In this document: positions 52,084 through 61,481 of the stretch, one piece after another
Position numbering within the stretch: position 1 is the first letter of the stretch
Layout: each line of letters starts with the position of its first letter
Assembly: GCA_947503525.1 (NCBI GenBank)
Contig: CANNEA010000002.1
Location: 806,001-870,000, forward strand
From: an uncultured Carboxylicivirga sp.
GTDB taxonomy: Bacteria; Bacteroidota; Bacteroidia; Bacteroidales; Marinilabiliaceae
Length of the DNA: 64,000 nucleotides
Direction: 5' to 3'
Position numbers and translations under genes: made by a program
Notes under the pieces: model-generated
Told to the model about the DNA's origin: nothing
Database searches by the model: none
Seen by the model: only the letters and a program-made list of their open reading frames with translations

Positions 52084-52869
52084 ATGAAAAGAATATTATT
52101 CGCTTGTCTTACAGCAGTTATTTCACTTAGCAACATTAGTGCTGGAGAAATGGTTTTAAGAGGTACCTTTCAAGGTGAAAATCTCTATGTGAAAAATCCA
52201 TTCGCAGCTTCAGGTGTTGGATTTTGTATTTATGAAGTAACCGTTAATGGGCAAACAACAACGGATGAAATCAATTCAAGTGCTTTTGAAGTAGACTTGT
52301 CTGTATTTCAATTTGGCATTGGTCAGGCCATTACTGTCGGCATCAAATATAAAGAAGATTGTGCCCCAAAGGTTCTGAACCCTGAGGTGCTGAATGCTAG
52401 ATCTACTTTTGAAATTACAGATTTGGCTGTGACCGATGGTAAGATTAAATGGAGTTCGAAAGGAGAAGCTGGAGCTTTGCCATATATAATTGAGCAATAT
52501 CGCTGGAATAAATGGGTCAAGGTTGGGGAAGTGCAGGGTGAAGGATCTGAGCGTGAAAATTCATACGAAGTTGAAGTTCGACAGCATTCAGGCGAGAACC
52601 GTTTCCGTTTAAAGCAAGTTGATTATCGCAAAAAGCCTCGTTATTCTGAAGAGGTTAAATATGCTGCTTCTAAAAATGAAGTAAGTTTCTCACCATTAAG
52701 AGTTGATGATGTACTAATGTTTTCAGCACCTACTTTATATGAGATCTACGACGAATATGGAGGGATCGTATTTAAAGGTTATGCCAATGAAGTAAAAGTA
52801 AATTCCTTGGAAAAGGGCAAGTACTACATTAATTATGACAATAAAATGGAGCGATTCACTAAAAAATAA
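52084..52869 (+). CDS. Secreted protein of unknown function
   Basis: A 261-residue protein from ATG 52084, giving a clean signal peptide (MKRILFACLTAVISLSNISA). The frame opens at a TTG five codons earlier, which adds residues before the signal and is unlikely. Residues 20-110 and 110-190 look like two beta-sandwich domains (IYEVTVNGQTTTDEIN; KIKWSSKGEAGALPYIIEQY), the second with a fibronectin-like strand pattern, followed by a C-terminal region with GGIVFKGYANEVKVNSL, similar to a Bacteroidota C-terminal sorting-domain tail but without its full motif. Its function is unknown. It is monocistronic and followed by a strong terminator. Confidence 0.55.
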   Translation: MKRILFACLTAVISLSNISAGEMVLRGTFQGENLYVKNPFAASGVGFCIYEVTVNGQTTTDEINSSAFEVDLSVFQFGIGQAITVGIKYKEDCAPKVLNPEVLNARSTFEITDLAVTDGKIKWSSKGEAGALPYIIEQYRWNKWVKVGEVQGEGSERENSYEVEVRQHSGENRFRLKQVDYRKKPRYSEEVKYAASKNEVSFSPLRVDDVLMFSAPTLYEIYDEYGGIVFKGYANEVKVNSLEKGKYYINYDNKMERFTKK

Positions 52870-52889
52870 TATGGTTTAATCCATCATTG

Positions 52890-52921
52890 AAGGTGACGCA
52901 TCTGATGCGTCACCTTTTTTA
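52890..52921 (+). terminator. Terminator after the secreted-protein gene
   Basis: A 12-bp perfect stem (52890-52901 with 52905-52916) with a three-base loop followed by T residues. Confidence 0.9.
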
Positions 52922-52974
52922 TTGTTAATAATTGTAAGGTAAATTTGCCTTTTCGCTTGCATTTAATCATCAAC

Positions 52975-53007
52975 TTGTCTAACAATAAAAACAAATCATT
53001 AATTTTG
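52975..53007 (+). promoter_or_regulatory. Promoter of asnS
   Basis: TTG at 52975-52977 and TAATTTTG at 53000-53007 are 22 bases apart, within the known range. The ATG lies 28 bases beyond. Confidence 0.6.
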
Positions 53008-53035
53008 CACTTCCTGAAATAAACAAGAATAGAAT

Positions 53036-54484
53036 ATGGAACAGATACGTCGTACAAAAATTGCAGAGCTACTAAAAGTAACAGAGACTGGTCAGCTGGC
53101 AAATGTGAAAGGTTGGGTTAGAACCAAACGTGGGAATAAACAAGTGAATTTTATAGCATTGAATGACGGTTCATGTATCCATAATTTACAGATAGTGGTT
53201 GATGTCCCTAATTTTGATGAGGCTGAATTAAAAAGAATCACAACAGGTGCCGCCATCTCCATCGTTGGTGAGGTTTGCGAATCAAGCGGTAGCGGGCAAA
53301 AAGTTGAAATTCATGCTAAGGAAATCGAAATTCTTGGAGATTGTGATGCGGATAAGTATCCCCTTCAGCCCAAAAAGCATAGTCTTGAATTCTTAAGAGA
53401 AATTGCTCACTTGCGTTTTAGGACCAATACATTTGGAGCTATTGCCAGAGTTCGTCATGCAATGATTTTTGCTGTTCATGAGTTTTTTACTCAAAAAGGA
53501 TTCTTAAATATACATACTCCAATTGTAACAGCTTCAGATGCTGAAGGTGCAGGTGAAATGTTTAAGGTAACAACACTTGATTTGGATAATCCTCCAAAAA
53601 CAGAAGAAGGTGAAATCGATTTCAAAGAAGACTTCTTTGGGAAGGCTACAAACCTAACCGTGTCAGGTCAGCTTGAAGGTGAATTGGCTGCCTTAGCATT
53701 GGGTGAGATTTATACCTTTGGACCTACATTCCGGGCAGAAAACTCAAATACTTCTCGTCACCTTGCTGAATTCTGGATGATCGAACCGGAAATGGCATTT
53801 TACGATTTGGATGATAACATGGATTTGGCTGAGGAATTCTTGAAATACTTGATCAAGTATGCTCTAGATAACTGTATGGACGACTTAAAGTTCTTAAGCC
53901 AGCGTTTGCAGGATGAGGAGAAGAATAAGAAGGCGGATGAAAGAACAATGGAGTTGATTGAAAAGCTTCAGTTTGTTATCGCAAATGATTTTGTGCGTTT
54001 ACCTTATAGCGATGCTATTGATTTATTAATTAATTCGAAGCATAATAAAAAAGGAAAGTTCAAATATCCAATTGATGGCTTTGGAAGTGATCTGCAGTCT
54101 GAACATGAACGTTTCTTAGTAGAAAAGCATTTTAAGAAGCCGGTCATTCTTACGGATTATCCTGCTGATATTAAAGCTTTTTACATGAAGCAGAATGATG
54201 ATGGCAGAACGGTTCGTGCTATGGATGTACTATTCCCTCAAATTGGAGAGATTATTGGTGGATCTCAGCGTGAGGAAGACTATGAGAAATTGGAAAGAAG
54301 AATGAAAGAAATGGATGTGCCGGCTGAAGAAATGTGGTGGTATCTGGATACACGTCGTTTTGGATCTGTACAACATAGTGGTTTTGGATTAGGCTTTGAA
54401 CGTCTGATGTTATTTGTAACGGGTATGGGTAATATACGCGACGTAATACCATTTCCAAGAGCTCCAAAAACAGCAGAATTTTAA
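53036..54484 (+). CDS. asnS: Asparaginyl-tRNA synthetase
   Basis: A 482-residue class IIb synthetase. An OB-fold anticodon-binding domain (about 15-105, [23 protein letters not shown]) is followed by the catalytic core with motif 2 [25 protein letters not shown] (about 229-253) and motif 3 [13 protein letters not shown] (about 452-464). The [10 protein letters not shown] and [11 protein letters not shown] segments fit AsnRS rather than AspRS. It charges tRNA-Asn. Transcribed alone, from its own promoter to its own terminator. Confidence 0.96.
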   Translation: MEQIRRTKIAELLKVTETGQLANVKGWVRTKRGNKQVNFIALNDGSCIHNLQIVVDVPNFDEAELKRITTGAAISIVGEVCESSGSGQKVEIHAKEIEILGDCDADKYPLQPKKHSLEFLREIAHLRFRTNTFGAIARVRHAMIFAVHEFFTQKGFLNIHTPIVTASDAEGAGEMFKVTTLDLDNPPKTEEGEIDFKEDFFGKATNLTVSGQLEGELAALALGEIYTFGPTFRAENSNTSRHLAEFWMIEPEMAFYDLDDNMDLAEEFLKYLIKYALDNCMDDLKFLSQRLQDEEKNKKADERTMELIEKLQFVIANDFVRLPYSDAIDLLINSKHNKKGKFKYPIDGFGSDLQSEHERFLVEKHFKKPVILTDYPADIKAFYMKQNDDGRTVRAMDVLFPQIGEIIGGSQREEDYEKLERRMKEMDVPAEEMWWYLDTRRFGSVQHSGFGLGFERLMLFVTGMGNIRDVIPFPRAPKTAEF

Positions 54485-54507
54485 AATAAAATAAACTTTA
54501 TTACATG

Positions 54508-54541
54508 AATGCCAGTTGTTTTTATAGCTGGCATTTATTTT
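54508..54541 (+). terminator. Terminator after asnS
   Basis: AATGCCAG (54508-54515) pairs with CTGGCATT (54528-54535), followed by a T-rich tail. Confidence 0.75.
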
Positions 54542-54686
54542 TATATTTAAATTCATCAAAAAGTACAGGCTAACTATCCGTTTTGATTAATTAATCTTAA
54601 TTTTGTTGAAAGGCACACAAGTATTGTTCTAACTTCTGAATTAGTGGGATTGATTGCGGCCAACAACGAAGATTAAAGATACAGGG

Positions 54687-56135
54687 ATGTTAAAACAAAA
54701 TTTACAACAGAAGCTTCTTCAAAAATTATCACCCTTACAGATACAGGTGATAAAACTTCTTGAGATACCTACTGCTCAACTCGAGCAACGTATTAAAAAG
54801 GAGATTGAAGAAAACCCTATTCTTGAATTAGACCGCGAGCAACCCGATCCGGATAAAGATGAGCCAGAAGTGAGGGAGAAGGAATCTGAACGAGATGAAT
54901 TATCAATTGATGATTATATACGGGATGAAGATATTCCGGCCTACAAACTGCAGCAGCGCAACTTTTCAAAGGATGACAAACACGAAGATATTCCATTTTC
55001 TACCGGGGCTAGTTTTCATGAGCATTTAATAGGTCAATTAGGCTTGCGTAGGCTAACAGAAAGACAGCGTGATATTGCGGAATACATTATTGGTAATATT
55101 GATGAAGATGGCTACCTGCGTAGAGAGATTGATGAGGTAATAGATGATTTGGCGTTTTCTCAAAACATTGAAATAGATGAACGCGAAGCGCTTGATGTAT
55201 TGGAGATAGTGCAGGATTTTGATCCTGCAGGAGTTGCAGCACGTGATCTTCAGGAGTGCTTGTTACTTCAAATCAGTAGAAAAGATCGCACTTTCCCGGA
55301 TATTGAAAATGCCTTTCAGGTATTAAAACATCATTTTGAAGAATTCACCCGTAAGCATTACGATAAAATTACCAAGCGACTTCATATTGACGAAGAAGAG
55401 CTGAAGGATGCATTGGGTGAAATATTACGATTAAATCCTAAGCCAGGAAGCTCATATAGCAATACTATGAGTAAAACGGTGCAACATATCATTCCAGATT
55501 TTATTTTGGAAATTGAGGAGGATAAAATGCAGTTGAGTCTTAATAATCGCAATGTGCCGGAGTTACGTATCAGTAATACTTATGCTGATATGCTTACCGA
55601 TTATAGTGCCAACAAGAAGAATCAAACGCAGGATAAGAAAAATGCGGTAATGTTTGTCAAGCAAAAGTTGGATTCGGCAAAGTGGTTTATTGATGCAATC
55701 AAACAAAGACAAAATACACTGATGCATGTGATGGAGGCAATTTTGGAGTATCAGCGAGAGTATTTTATCGAAGGTGATGAAACCAAAATGAGACCAATGA
55801 TCCTTAAGGATATTGCCGATGTTACTAATTTGGACATTTCCACAATTTCAAGGGTTTCGAATAGTAAGTACATTCAGACTCACTTTGGCATATTTGCATT
55901 GAAATACTTTTTCTCAGAAGGTATGCAAACCGATTCTGGTGAAGAAGTAAGTACAAGAGAAATTAAAAAGATACTGGAAGAATGCATTGCCAATGAAGAG
56001 AAGCGTAAGCCCTTAACTGATGACAAACTGGCTAGTATCTTAAAGGAAAAGTCATATAATATTGCTCGTCGAACAGTTGCTAAGTATCGCGAACAGTTAG
56101 GTATCCCAGTTGCACGTCTTCGAAAAGAATTATAA
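54687..56135 (+). CDS. rpoN: RNA polymerase sigma-54 factor
   Basis: A 482-residue protein from ATG 54687 (MLKQNLQQKLLQKLSPLQIQ); the frame opens earlier at a TTG that lacks the region I start. The glutamine-rich region I (about 1-50), an acidic region II, the core-binding domain and a helix-turn-helix with the RpoN box ARRTVAKYREQLGIPVAR at the C-terminus are all present. It directs polymerase to promoters that need an AAA+ activator. No activator is encoded in this window. The downstream PAP2-like gene starts five bases after the stop. Confidence 0.95.
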   Translation: MLKQNLQQKLLQKLSPLQIQVIKLLEIPTAQLEQRIKKEIEENPILELDREQPDPDKDEPEVREKESERDELSIDDYIRDEDIPAYKLQQRNFSKDDKHEDIPFSTGASFHEHLIGQLGLRRLTERQRDIAEYIIGNIDEDGYLRREIDEVIDDLAFSQNIEIDEREALDVLEIVQDFDPAGVAARDLQECLLLQISRKDRTFPDIENAFQVLKHHFEEFTRKHYDKITKRLHIDEEELKDALGEILRLNPKPGSSYSNTMSKTVQHIIPDFILEIEEDKMQLSLNNRNVPELRISNTYADMLTDYSANKKNQTQDKKNAVMFVKQKLDSAKWFIDAIKQRQNTLMHVMEAILEYQREYFIEGDETKMRPMILKDIADVTNLDISTISRVSNSKYIQTHFGIFALKYFFSEGMQTDSGEEVSTREIKKILEECIANEEKRKPLTDDKLASILKEKSYNIARRTVAKYREQLGIPVARLRKEL

Positions 56136-56140
56136 AGCTT

Positions 56141-56749
56141 ATGATGAAGATTTTCTCTCGAATTCTTTCAACTATTTTTCATCCTCTGCTAATTCCGTCG
56201 ATTGGACTATTCCTGATATTTAATGTTGGAGGTCACTTTTCATACATGCCATTTGAGCATCAGAGAATTGTTTATTTAATAGTTTTCTTAAGTACATGTA
56301 TACTCCCTGTAAGTTTAATTCCATTATTCTTACTTCTAGGTGTAATAAAAAGCATTTATATGGAGGAGAGAAAAGAAAGACTATTGCCAGTGGCTTTTAC
56401 CGGCTTGTTTTATCTTCTTGGTTATTTCTTTTTAAGTCGTTTTTCGGTGGTTCCTCATTTTATTAAGGGCTTTATGTTGGCCACTCTAGTAACGATCATT
56501 GTATCAATGGCAATAACTTTCTTTTGGAAAATCAGTATGCATATGATAGGAATAGGTGGTCTGGTGGGGGCATTACTGGCATTGTCTATGAGGTTTGGAC
56601 TTGATATCTGGATAATATTTTCAATTGTTATTTTAATTTCCGGATTAATTGGTGCTTCAAGGATTTATTTAAAGGCACACACTCCTTTACAAGTTCATTT
56701 GGGCTTTTTATTAGGAATTAGCATTGTGTTCTTTGGAATATTTCTTTAG
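56141..56749 (+). CDS. PAP2-like membrane protein
   Basis: A 202-residue integral membrane protein with about six transmembrane helices. The C-terminal half has KISMHMIGIGGLVGAL (about 127-142) and GASRIYLKAHTPLQVHLG (about 170-187), which resemble the PAP2 phosphatase pattern of H near a GG loop and an R...H-T-x-x-Q-V motif. The first catalytic motif KxxxxxxRP is not clearly present, so catalytic activity is uncertain. It is five bases downstream of rpoN, so the two are probably co-transcribed. It may act on lipid phosphates. Confidence 0.55.
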   Translation: MMKIFSRILSTIFHPLLIPSIGLFLIFNVGGHFSYMPFEHQRIVYLIVFLSTCILPVSLIPLFLLLGVIKSIYMEERKERLLPVAFTGLFYLLGYFFLSRFSVVPHFIKGFMLATLVTIIVSMAITFFWKISMHMIGIGGLVGALLALSMRFGLDIWIIFSIVILISGLIGASRIYLKAHTPLQVHLGFLLGISIVFFGIFL

Positions 56750-56777
56750 GATTAAATTGTAGTATAGAAATCCGCAA

Positions 56778-57707
56778 TTACAAACCTATCCGCTTAAGCC
56801 ATTTCTCCCACCAAGTTCTTTTCATTTCCATCATGAATTGTTGATATTTTTTTAGACCCTCAATCATTTCATTGGCGTTTTGGTATCTAGAATTAATGCC
56901 CTTCATTAGGATTGTATTAATAGTTGAATTGTCAAGCTTCATATAGTGCTTGGGAAAGCATTCTTTATGTGTAGCATTACGGATAATGTCAAAGAATTCT
57001 TCCCTCATCGAAGGCCTCTTTTTAATGGGATAAGTCAATTGAAGGTTAAGCACAATTTCTGCATTGCAATCCACGTATGGCGGACTTCCTGCTATCATTT
57101 CATAAAGTACAATACCCACTGCTGATAGGTCACTGGAGGGGTTAAGCAGGTGCATTCGGTTTAGCAGTTGCTCTTGTGGACTATAAACTAGTGTAAAACG
57201 ATTTTTAGGAGTAGCTGAAATTGGAAGACAGATGGCTTGTTCAAAGTCAGTCAGCATTACATGCTCTGGTTTCCATTCCTTAGGGTCTACATCCTCTTCA
57301 TGTCTGATGATAATATTAGCTGGCTTAATATCTAGATGAAGTACTTGAGATTGGTGTAAGGCATTTATGGCATTAAGTATATGGATAGCGGTTTCTATTA
57401 AAAAATCTTCTGATATTTTATGGTAAAGCGACCTTGTGCTTAAAATCTTCTTTAAGGATGTTCCAGTTTGATATTCTCGAATAGCATACGATTTTCCTTC
57501 ATATTCTACAATCTCAATATATTTATTTAAACCAATATGATTGAGCTGTGAGAAGCGCTGAAATGAATTGTTGAATTCTTCACGATTGTATCTGATCCTT
57601 TTTGCACAGACAGGCTTTTGATTAGATTGTTGATGACCAACTAGAAGACCATTCTCATCTGATTGCTCAACTTGATAAGTTCCTTTTACGCCAATAAGTA
57701 ATTTCAT
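56778..57707 (-). CDS. Serine/threonine protein kinase-like protein
   Basis: A 309-residue protein from ATG 57707 (MKLLIGVKGTYQ). Kinase landmarks: the lysine in VCAKRI (about 33-38), the catalytic loop HLDIKPANI (about 133-141) and TDFEQA (about 159-164) in place of DFG, the P+1-like SPQEQL (about 180) and SDLSAVGIVLYEMIAGSPPY. The glycine-rich loop is poorly formed, and the DFG glycine is glutamate. There is no transmembrane segment or sensory domain. Such single-domain kinases may regulate nearby systems; the substrate is unknown. It converges on the PAP2-like gene. Confidence 0.8.
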   Translation of the reverse strand: MKLLIGVKGTYQVEQSDENGLLVGHQQSNQKPVCAKRIRYNREEFNNSFQRFSQLNHIGLNKYIEIVEYEGKSYAIREYQTGTSLKKILSTRSLYHKISEDFLIETAIHILNAINALHQSQVLHLDIKPANIIIRHEEDVDPKEWKPEHVMLTDFEQAICLPISATPKNRFTLVYSPQEQLLNRMHLLNPSSDLSAVGIVLYEMIAGSPPYVDCNAEIVLNLQLTYPIKKRPSMREEFFDIIRNATHKECFPKHYMKLDNSTINTILMKGINSRYQNANEMIEGLKKYQQFMMEMKRTWWEKWLKRIGL

Positions 57708-57907
57708 TATTCCCCAAATTGTTATTGCAATATCATCATTAATGATCATAAAGCAAAACAAGAAATTCATCTCAAATATGAATTCTTGACTCTTTGCAAT
57801 TAATAATTTAATGCAGGTATCTCATTTTTTGAGTCAGGTGATAATTAAAGAATGAACTTAATCTTCAAATTGGCGTTTAACTAACACATAAAAACATTAG
57901 TCAAAAA

Positions 57908-59395
57908 ATGAGTCTAATAAATTCAACAAATTCTAAGCATGTTATTATTGTAGGTGCAGGATTCTCTTCCTTATCAGCTAGTTGTTACCTGGCTAAGCTG
58001 GGCTATAAAGTAACAATATTAGAAAAGAACAACTATTCGGGTGGGCGAGCCAAACAACTAAAACGTGATGGTTTTTCTTTTGACATGGGACCCACTTTTT
58101 ATTGGATGCCTGATGTTTTTGATTCATTTTTTGAAGACTTCGGATATAAGGCTAAAGATTTCTATCAATTAGATAAATTAAATCCTGCTTATGAAGTGTA
58201 TTTTGGCGAGAATGATTCAATTAAAATAGGAGATAACTTTGAAAGTATAAAACAAACTTTTGAGAATGTAGAAGCCGGAAGTGCTGTTGAACTCCAGAAG
58301 TTTATGGATGTTGCTGAAGAAAATTATGAAATTGCAGTTAAGGATTTGGTTTATCAACCTGGTGAAAATGTTTGGGAGATAGTAACGCCAAAAACGGCCA
58401 TGAAATTGGGTTCATTTATCGATACCATAAAAAAGCAAGTTGCACGTCGTATTAAAAATAAAAAATTACGTAAGATAATGGAATTTCCAGTTTTGTTTCT
58501 TGGTGCAAAACCATCAAATACTCCATCGTTTTATAATTTCATGAATTATGCTGATTTTCAATTAGGCACTTGGCACCCAAAAGGAGGAATGTATGAAGTT
58601 GCTCAAGCTATGCATCGATTAGCTGAAAGTTTAGGGGTTAAGATAATTCATAATAGTCCGGTTGAGAATATTGAAATAGAAGATAAAAAAATAAGCAAAG
58701 TTGTTTCGAATGGAACGGCATATGAATGTGACATATTATTAAGTGGAGCAGATTATCATTTCACTGAAAGTCTTTTGCCTTCGAAATATCGACAGTACAA
58801 TCAAAAATACTGGAACTCTAAAACCTTTGCCCCTTCTGCTCTTTTGTTTTATGTTGGTTTTAAAAAGAAACTTTCAAATTTATCTCATCATACCTTATTT
58901 TTCGACGTTGATTTCGATGAGCATGCAGCTTCAATATATGATTCTAAAAGCTGGCCGGAAAAACCTTTATTTTATGCAAGTTTTCCAAGTGTAAGTGATG
59001 ACACTTGTGCTCCAGAAGGACAGGAGGCTGGAATTTTCCTGATTCCACTAGCACCTAATCTGGAAGATAATGAGCTTATCCGCGAAAAGTACTTTAATAT
59101 TATAATTGATAGAGTAGAAAAATTGACTAAACAAAAGGTCAGAAATGATGTTCTATTTAAACAATCATATGGCATAAGTGACTTTAAATCTGATTATAAT
59201 TCGTTTAAAGGTAATGCTTATGGCCTAGCGAATACTTTATTGCAAACGCATGTACTGAGACCTAAACTAAAGAGTAAAAAGGTTGAGAATTTATACTTTA
59301 CAGGACAACTAACTGTGCCTGGGCCCGGAGTACCACCTTCTATTATTTCAGGAAAAGTGGTCGGTAATTTAATTCACAAATACCATAAGCTATGA
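57908..59395 (+). CDS. crtI: Phytoene desaturase family protein
   Basis: A 495-residue FAD-dependent desaturase. The N-terminal FAD motif is VIIVGAGFSSLSASCYLAK (about 13-31), followed by GGRAKQLKRDGFSFDMGPTFYWMP typical of CrtI; the C-terminal YFTGQLTVPGPGVPPSIISGK (about 463-483) is the second diagnostic stretch. It introduces four double bonds into phytoene to give lycopene. The next gene, crtB, overlaps by four bases (ATGA). Bacterial paralogues of this family can be ketolases or saturases; the cluster argues for desaturation. Confidence 0.9.
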   Translation: MSLINSTNSKHVIIVGAGFSSLSASCYLAKLGYKVTILEKNNYSGGRAKQLKRDGFSFDMGPTFYWMPDVFDSFFEDFGYKAKDFYQLDKLNPAYEVYFGENDSIKIGDNFESIKQTFENVEAGSAVELQKFMDVAEENYEIAVKDLVYQPGENVWEIVTPKTAMKLGSFIDTIKKQVARRIKNKKLRKIMEFPVLFLGAKPSNTPSFYNFMNYADFQLGTWHPKGGMYEVAQAMHRLAESLGVKIIHNSPVENIEIEDKKISKVVSNGTAYECDILLSGADYHFTESLLPSKYRQYNQKYWNSKTFAPSALLFYVGFKKKLSNLSHHTLFFDVDFDEHAASIYDSKSWPEKPLFYASFPSVSDDTCAPEGQEAGIFLIPLAPNLEDNELIREKYFNIIIDRVEKLTKQKVRNDVLFKQSYGISDFKSDYNSFKGNAYGLANTLLQTHVLRPKLKSKKVENLYFTGQLTVPGPGVPPSIISGKVVGNLIHKYHKL

Positions 59396-60228
59396 AACAA
59401 CTATTTGATACTTCAAGTTATAGCTGTAGTCGCTTGGTGACAAAAACATACAGTACTTCATTCTCAAAAGCGATTACCTTGTTAGCACCATCCGTAAGAC
59501 CCGCTATTTACGCAATTTATGGGTTTGTACGCTGTGCTGATGAAATCGTTGACTCATTCCAATCTTATAATCAGGAAGAATTGTTACTGGAGTTTGAACA
59601 AAACTATGAAAAGGCATTAAATAGGAGGATAAGTATGAATCCAATATTAAATGCCTTTCAGGAAGTGGTACATCAATATAATTTGTATGATCTGGTGGAT
59701 TCGTTTATGGCAAGTATGAAAATGGACTTATATAAAACGGAGTACAAAACAGCCAAAGAGTATGCCCAGTATATTTATGGCTCAGCAGATGTGGTTGGCT
59801 TAATGTGTTTAAAGGTATTTGTTAATGGAGATGAGGAAAAATACAATCATTTAGAGCCATTTGCTATGCGCCTGGGCTCAGCTTTCCAAAAGGTGAACTT
59901 CTTAAGAGACCTTAAGGATGATACTCAATCTCTGGGGCGTTCTTATTTTCCTAATTTAAAAAGTAATCATTTAGATAATATTACCAAGCGAGAGATAATT
60001 AAAGATATTGAGTATGATTTTGCTGAAGCCTACAAGGGTATTGTGCAATTACCGATAGAAGGCAGATTAGGGGTGTATTTAGCTTATCGTTACTATATGC
60101 GTTTATTGCGTGAATTGAAGATAGCTGACAGTAAAAAGATTCTCAATGAACGAATTCGAGTGAATAATTTCTTAAAGCTGGAGATTCTATTCAAATCTTA
60201 TGTTCGCTATAAATTAAATATATTTTAG
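59392..60228 (+). CDS. crtB: Phytoene synthase
   Basis: A 278-residue protein. It has the two aspartate-rich motifs: CADEIVDSF (about residues 46-54) and FLRDLKDD (about 173-180). The YGFVRCADEIVD and GSAFQKVNFLRDL segments are standard for squalene/phytoene synthases. It joins two geranylgeranyl diphosphates head to head to make phytoene. It overlaps crtI by four bases. The preceding enzyme, GGPP synthase, is not in the window. Confidence 0.93.
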   Translation: MKQLFDTSSYSCSRLVTKTYSTSFSKAITLLAPSVRPAIYAIYGFVRCADEIVDSFQSYNQEELLLEFEQNYEKALNRRISMNPILNAFQEVVHQYNLYDLVDSFMASMKMDLYKTEYKTAKEYAQYIYGSADVVGLMCLKVFVNGDEEKYNHLEPFAMRLGSAFQKVNFLRDLKDDTQSLGRSYFPNLKSNHLDNITKREIIKDIEYDFAEAYKGIVQLPIEGRLGVYLAYRYYMRLLRELKIADSKKILNERIRVNNFLKLEILFKSYVRYKLNIF

Positions 60229-60270
60229 AATAAGCTATCTTTTTTAAAAAGATCAATAACATAGATAGAA

Positions 60271-60744
60271 ATGATTTTATTATACATATCACTCGTAATT
60301 ATCAGTTTTTTAATGATGGAAGGCATTACGTGGCTTACCCACAAATACATCATGCACGGTTTTCTTTGGGTACTCCATGAAGATCATCATGATTTGGCAA
60401 ATGTCACCGTATTTGAAAAAAATGATGGATTCTTTTTCATTTTTGCTACTCCAAGTATTTTACTTTTCTATTTCGGTGCAATTCCCTCCTTAAACTTTAT
60501 GTTCTTTATTGGTTTAGGAATATTATTTTATGGATTAGCCTATTTTTTAGTTCATGATGTGTTCATTCATCATCGTTTTAACTGGTTAAATAACTCCAAA
60601 AACACCTACCTAATGGGACTGATGTTAGCTCACAAGAGTCATCATAAAGGTGGAAAATGTTTTGGAATGTTATATGTGCCTCGAAAGTATATGAAAGAGG
60701 CTAAAGAAATGGCAAGAAATAAAGAGAAAGCTTCTTTGATTTGA
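60271..60744 (+). CDS. crtZ: Beta-carotene 3-hydroxylase (CrtZ)
   Basis: A 157-residue membrane protein with about four helices. The di-iron histidine boxes are complete: HKYIMHGFLWVLHEDHH (about residues 23-39), HDVFIHHRF (about 98-106) and HKSHHKGG (about 125-132). It hydroxylates the beta rings of beta-carotene to give zeaxanthin. It lies 42 bases after crtB, and its stop overlaps or abuts the next gene's start. Confidence 0.9.
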   Translation: MILLYISLVIISFLMMEGITWLTHKYIMHGFLWVLHEDHHDLANVTVFEKNDGFFFIFATPSILLFYFGAIPSLNFMFFIGLGILFYGLAYFLVHDVFIHHRFNWLNNSKNTYLMGLMLAHKSHHKGGKCFGMLYVPRKYMKEAKEMARNKEKASLI

Positions 60745-60749
60745 TACCA

Positions 60750-61451
60750 TTGAAATTCACATATTTATTAATTGATCTTGGATGTATAATTGTTCCATTT
60801 TTAGGAAGTTTTTACAAGCCAAGGGCATTCTATAAAGAATGGAAGTATTATATTCCTGCTAATATTTTAATCGCTCTTATTTTCCTTATTTGGGATGTCT
60901 TATTCACAGAGGCTGGTATATGGGGGTTCAATCCAAAATACTTAAGCGGTTTATATATCTATAATTTGCCACTCGAAGAGGTTTTGTTTTTTATCTGTAT
61001 TCCTTATGCCTGTGTTTATACTTGGTTTGCTTTTAAATATTTAATAAGGAAAAATCCCTTCTCGCATATTCATAGATATCTAACGATTTTTTTAATCATT
61101 ACTTTAGTAGTAATTGGCTTTTTAAGTATTACTAAGTGGTATACTACAGTTACCTTTCTTTCAACGGGTATATATTTGTTTTATCTATATATTAAAAAGG
61201 AAGATCTTTCATGGATCTATCTGGCTTACATTGCGATATTACCTTTCTTTCTATTTAGCAATGGCATGCTTACTGGTTCTTTACTTGAAGAGCCGATAGT
61301 TTGGTATAACAATAGTGAAAATTTAAATTTTCGTATCGGGACTATACCTCTTGAGGATAGTATTTATGGGTTTTTACTGATTCTTTTAAATATTAGACTT
61401 TACGAAAAGCTTAAGAGCTATTATGGAAAGCAAAAAAAAGCCGTTGCATAG
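60750..61451 (+). CDS. crtY: Lycopene cyclase domain protein (fused CrtYcd type)
   Basis: A 233-residue membrane protein with six or seven helices. It contains two copies of the CrtYc/CrtYd motif: WDVLFTEAGIWGFNPKYLSG followed by LPLEEVLF (about residues 46-78), and LNFRIGTIPLEDSIYGF (about 193-209). No ATG is available; the reading begins at TTG 60750 (LKFTYLL read as MKFTYLL), which best matches the family N-terminus, or at TTG 60741, which overlaps the crtZ stop. The gene's 3' end is embedded in a hairpin terminator for the opposite strand. It cyclises lycopene to beta-carotene. Confidence 0.88.
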   Translation: MKFTYLLIDLGCIIVPFLGSFYKPRAFYKEWKYYIPANILIALIFLIWDVLFTEAGIWGFNPKYLSGLYIYNLPLEEVLFFICIPYACVYTWFAFKYLIRKNPFSHIHRYLTIFLIITLVVIGFLSITKWYTTVTFLSTGIYLFYLYIKKEDLSWIYLAYIAILPFFLFSNGMLTGSLLEEPIVWYNNSENLNFRIGTIPLEDSIYGFLLILLNIRLYEKLKSYYGKQKKAVA

Positions 61452-61458
61452 CAACGGC
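61432..61458 (-). terminator. Terminator of the minus-strand secreted-protein gene, inside the crtY 3' end
   Basis: An 8-bp perfect stem (61440-61447 with 61451-61458) is followed on the minus strand by eight T residues (plus A residues at 61432-61439). The crtY stop codon sits at 61449-61451, so the hairpin is partly coding. Confidence 0.85.
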
Positions 61459-61481
61459 TCCTCATTATATTATTAAAATGC

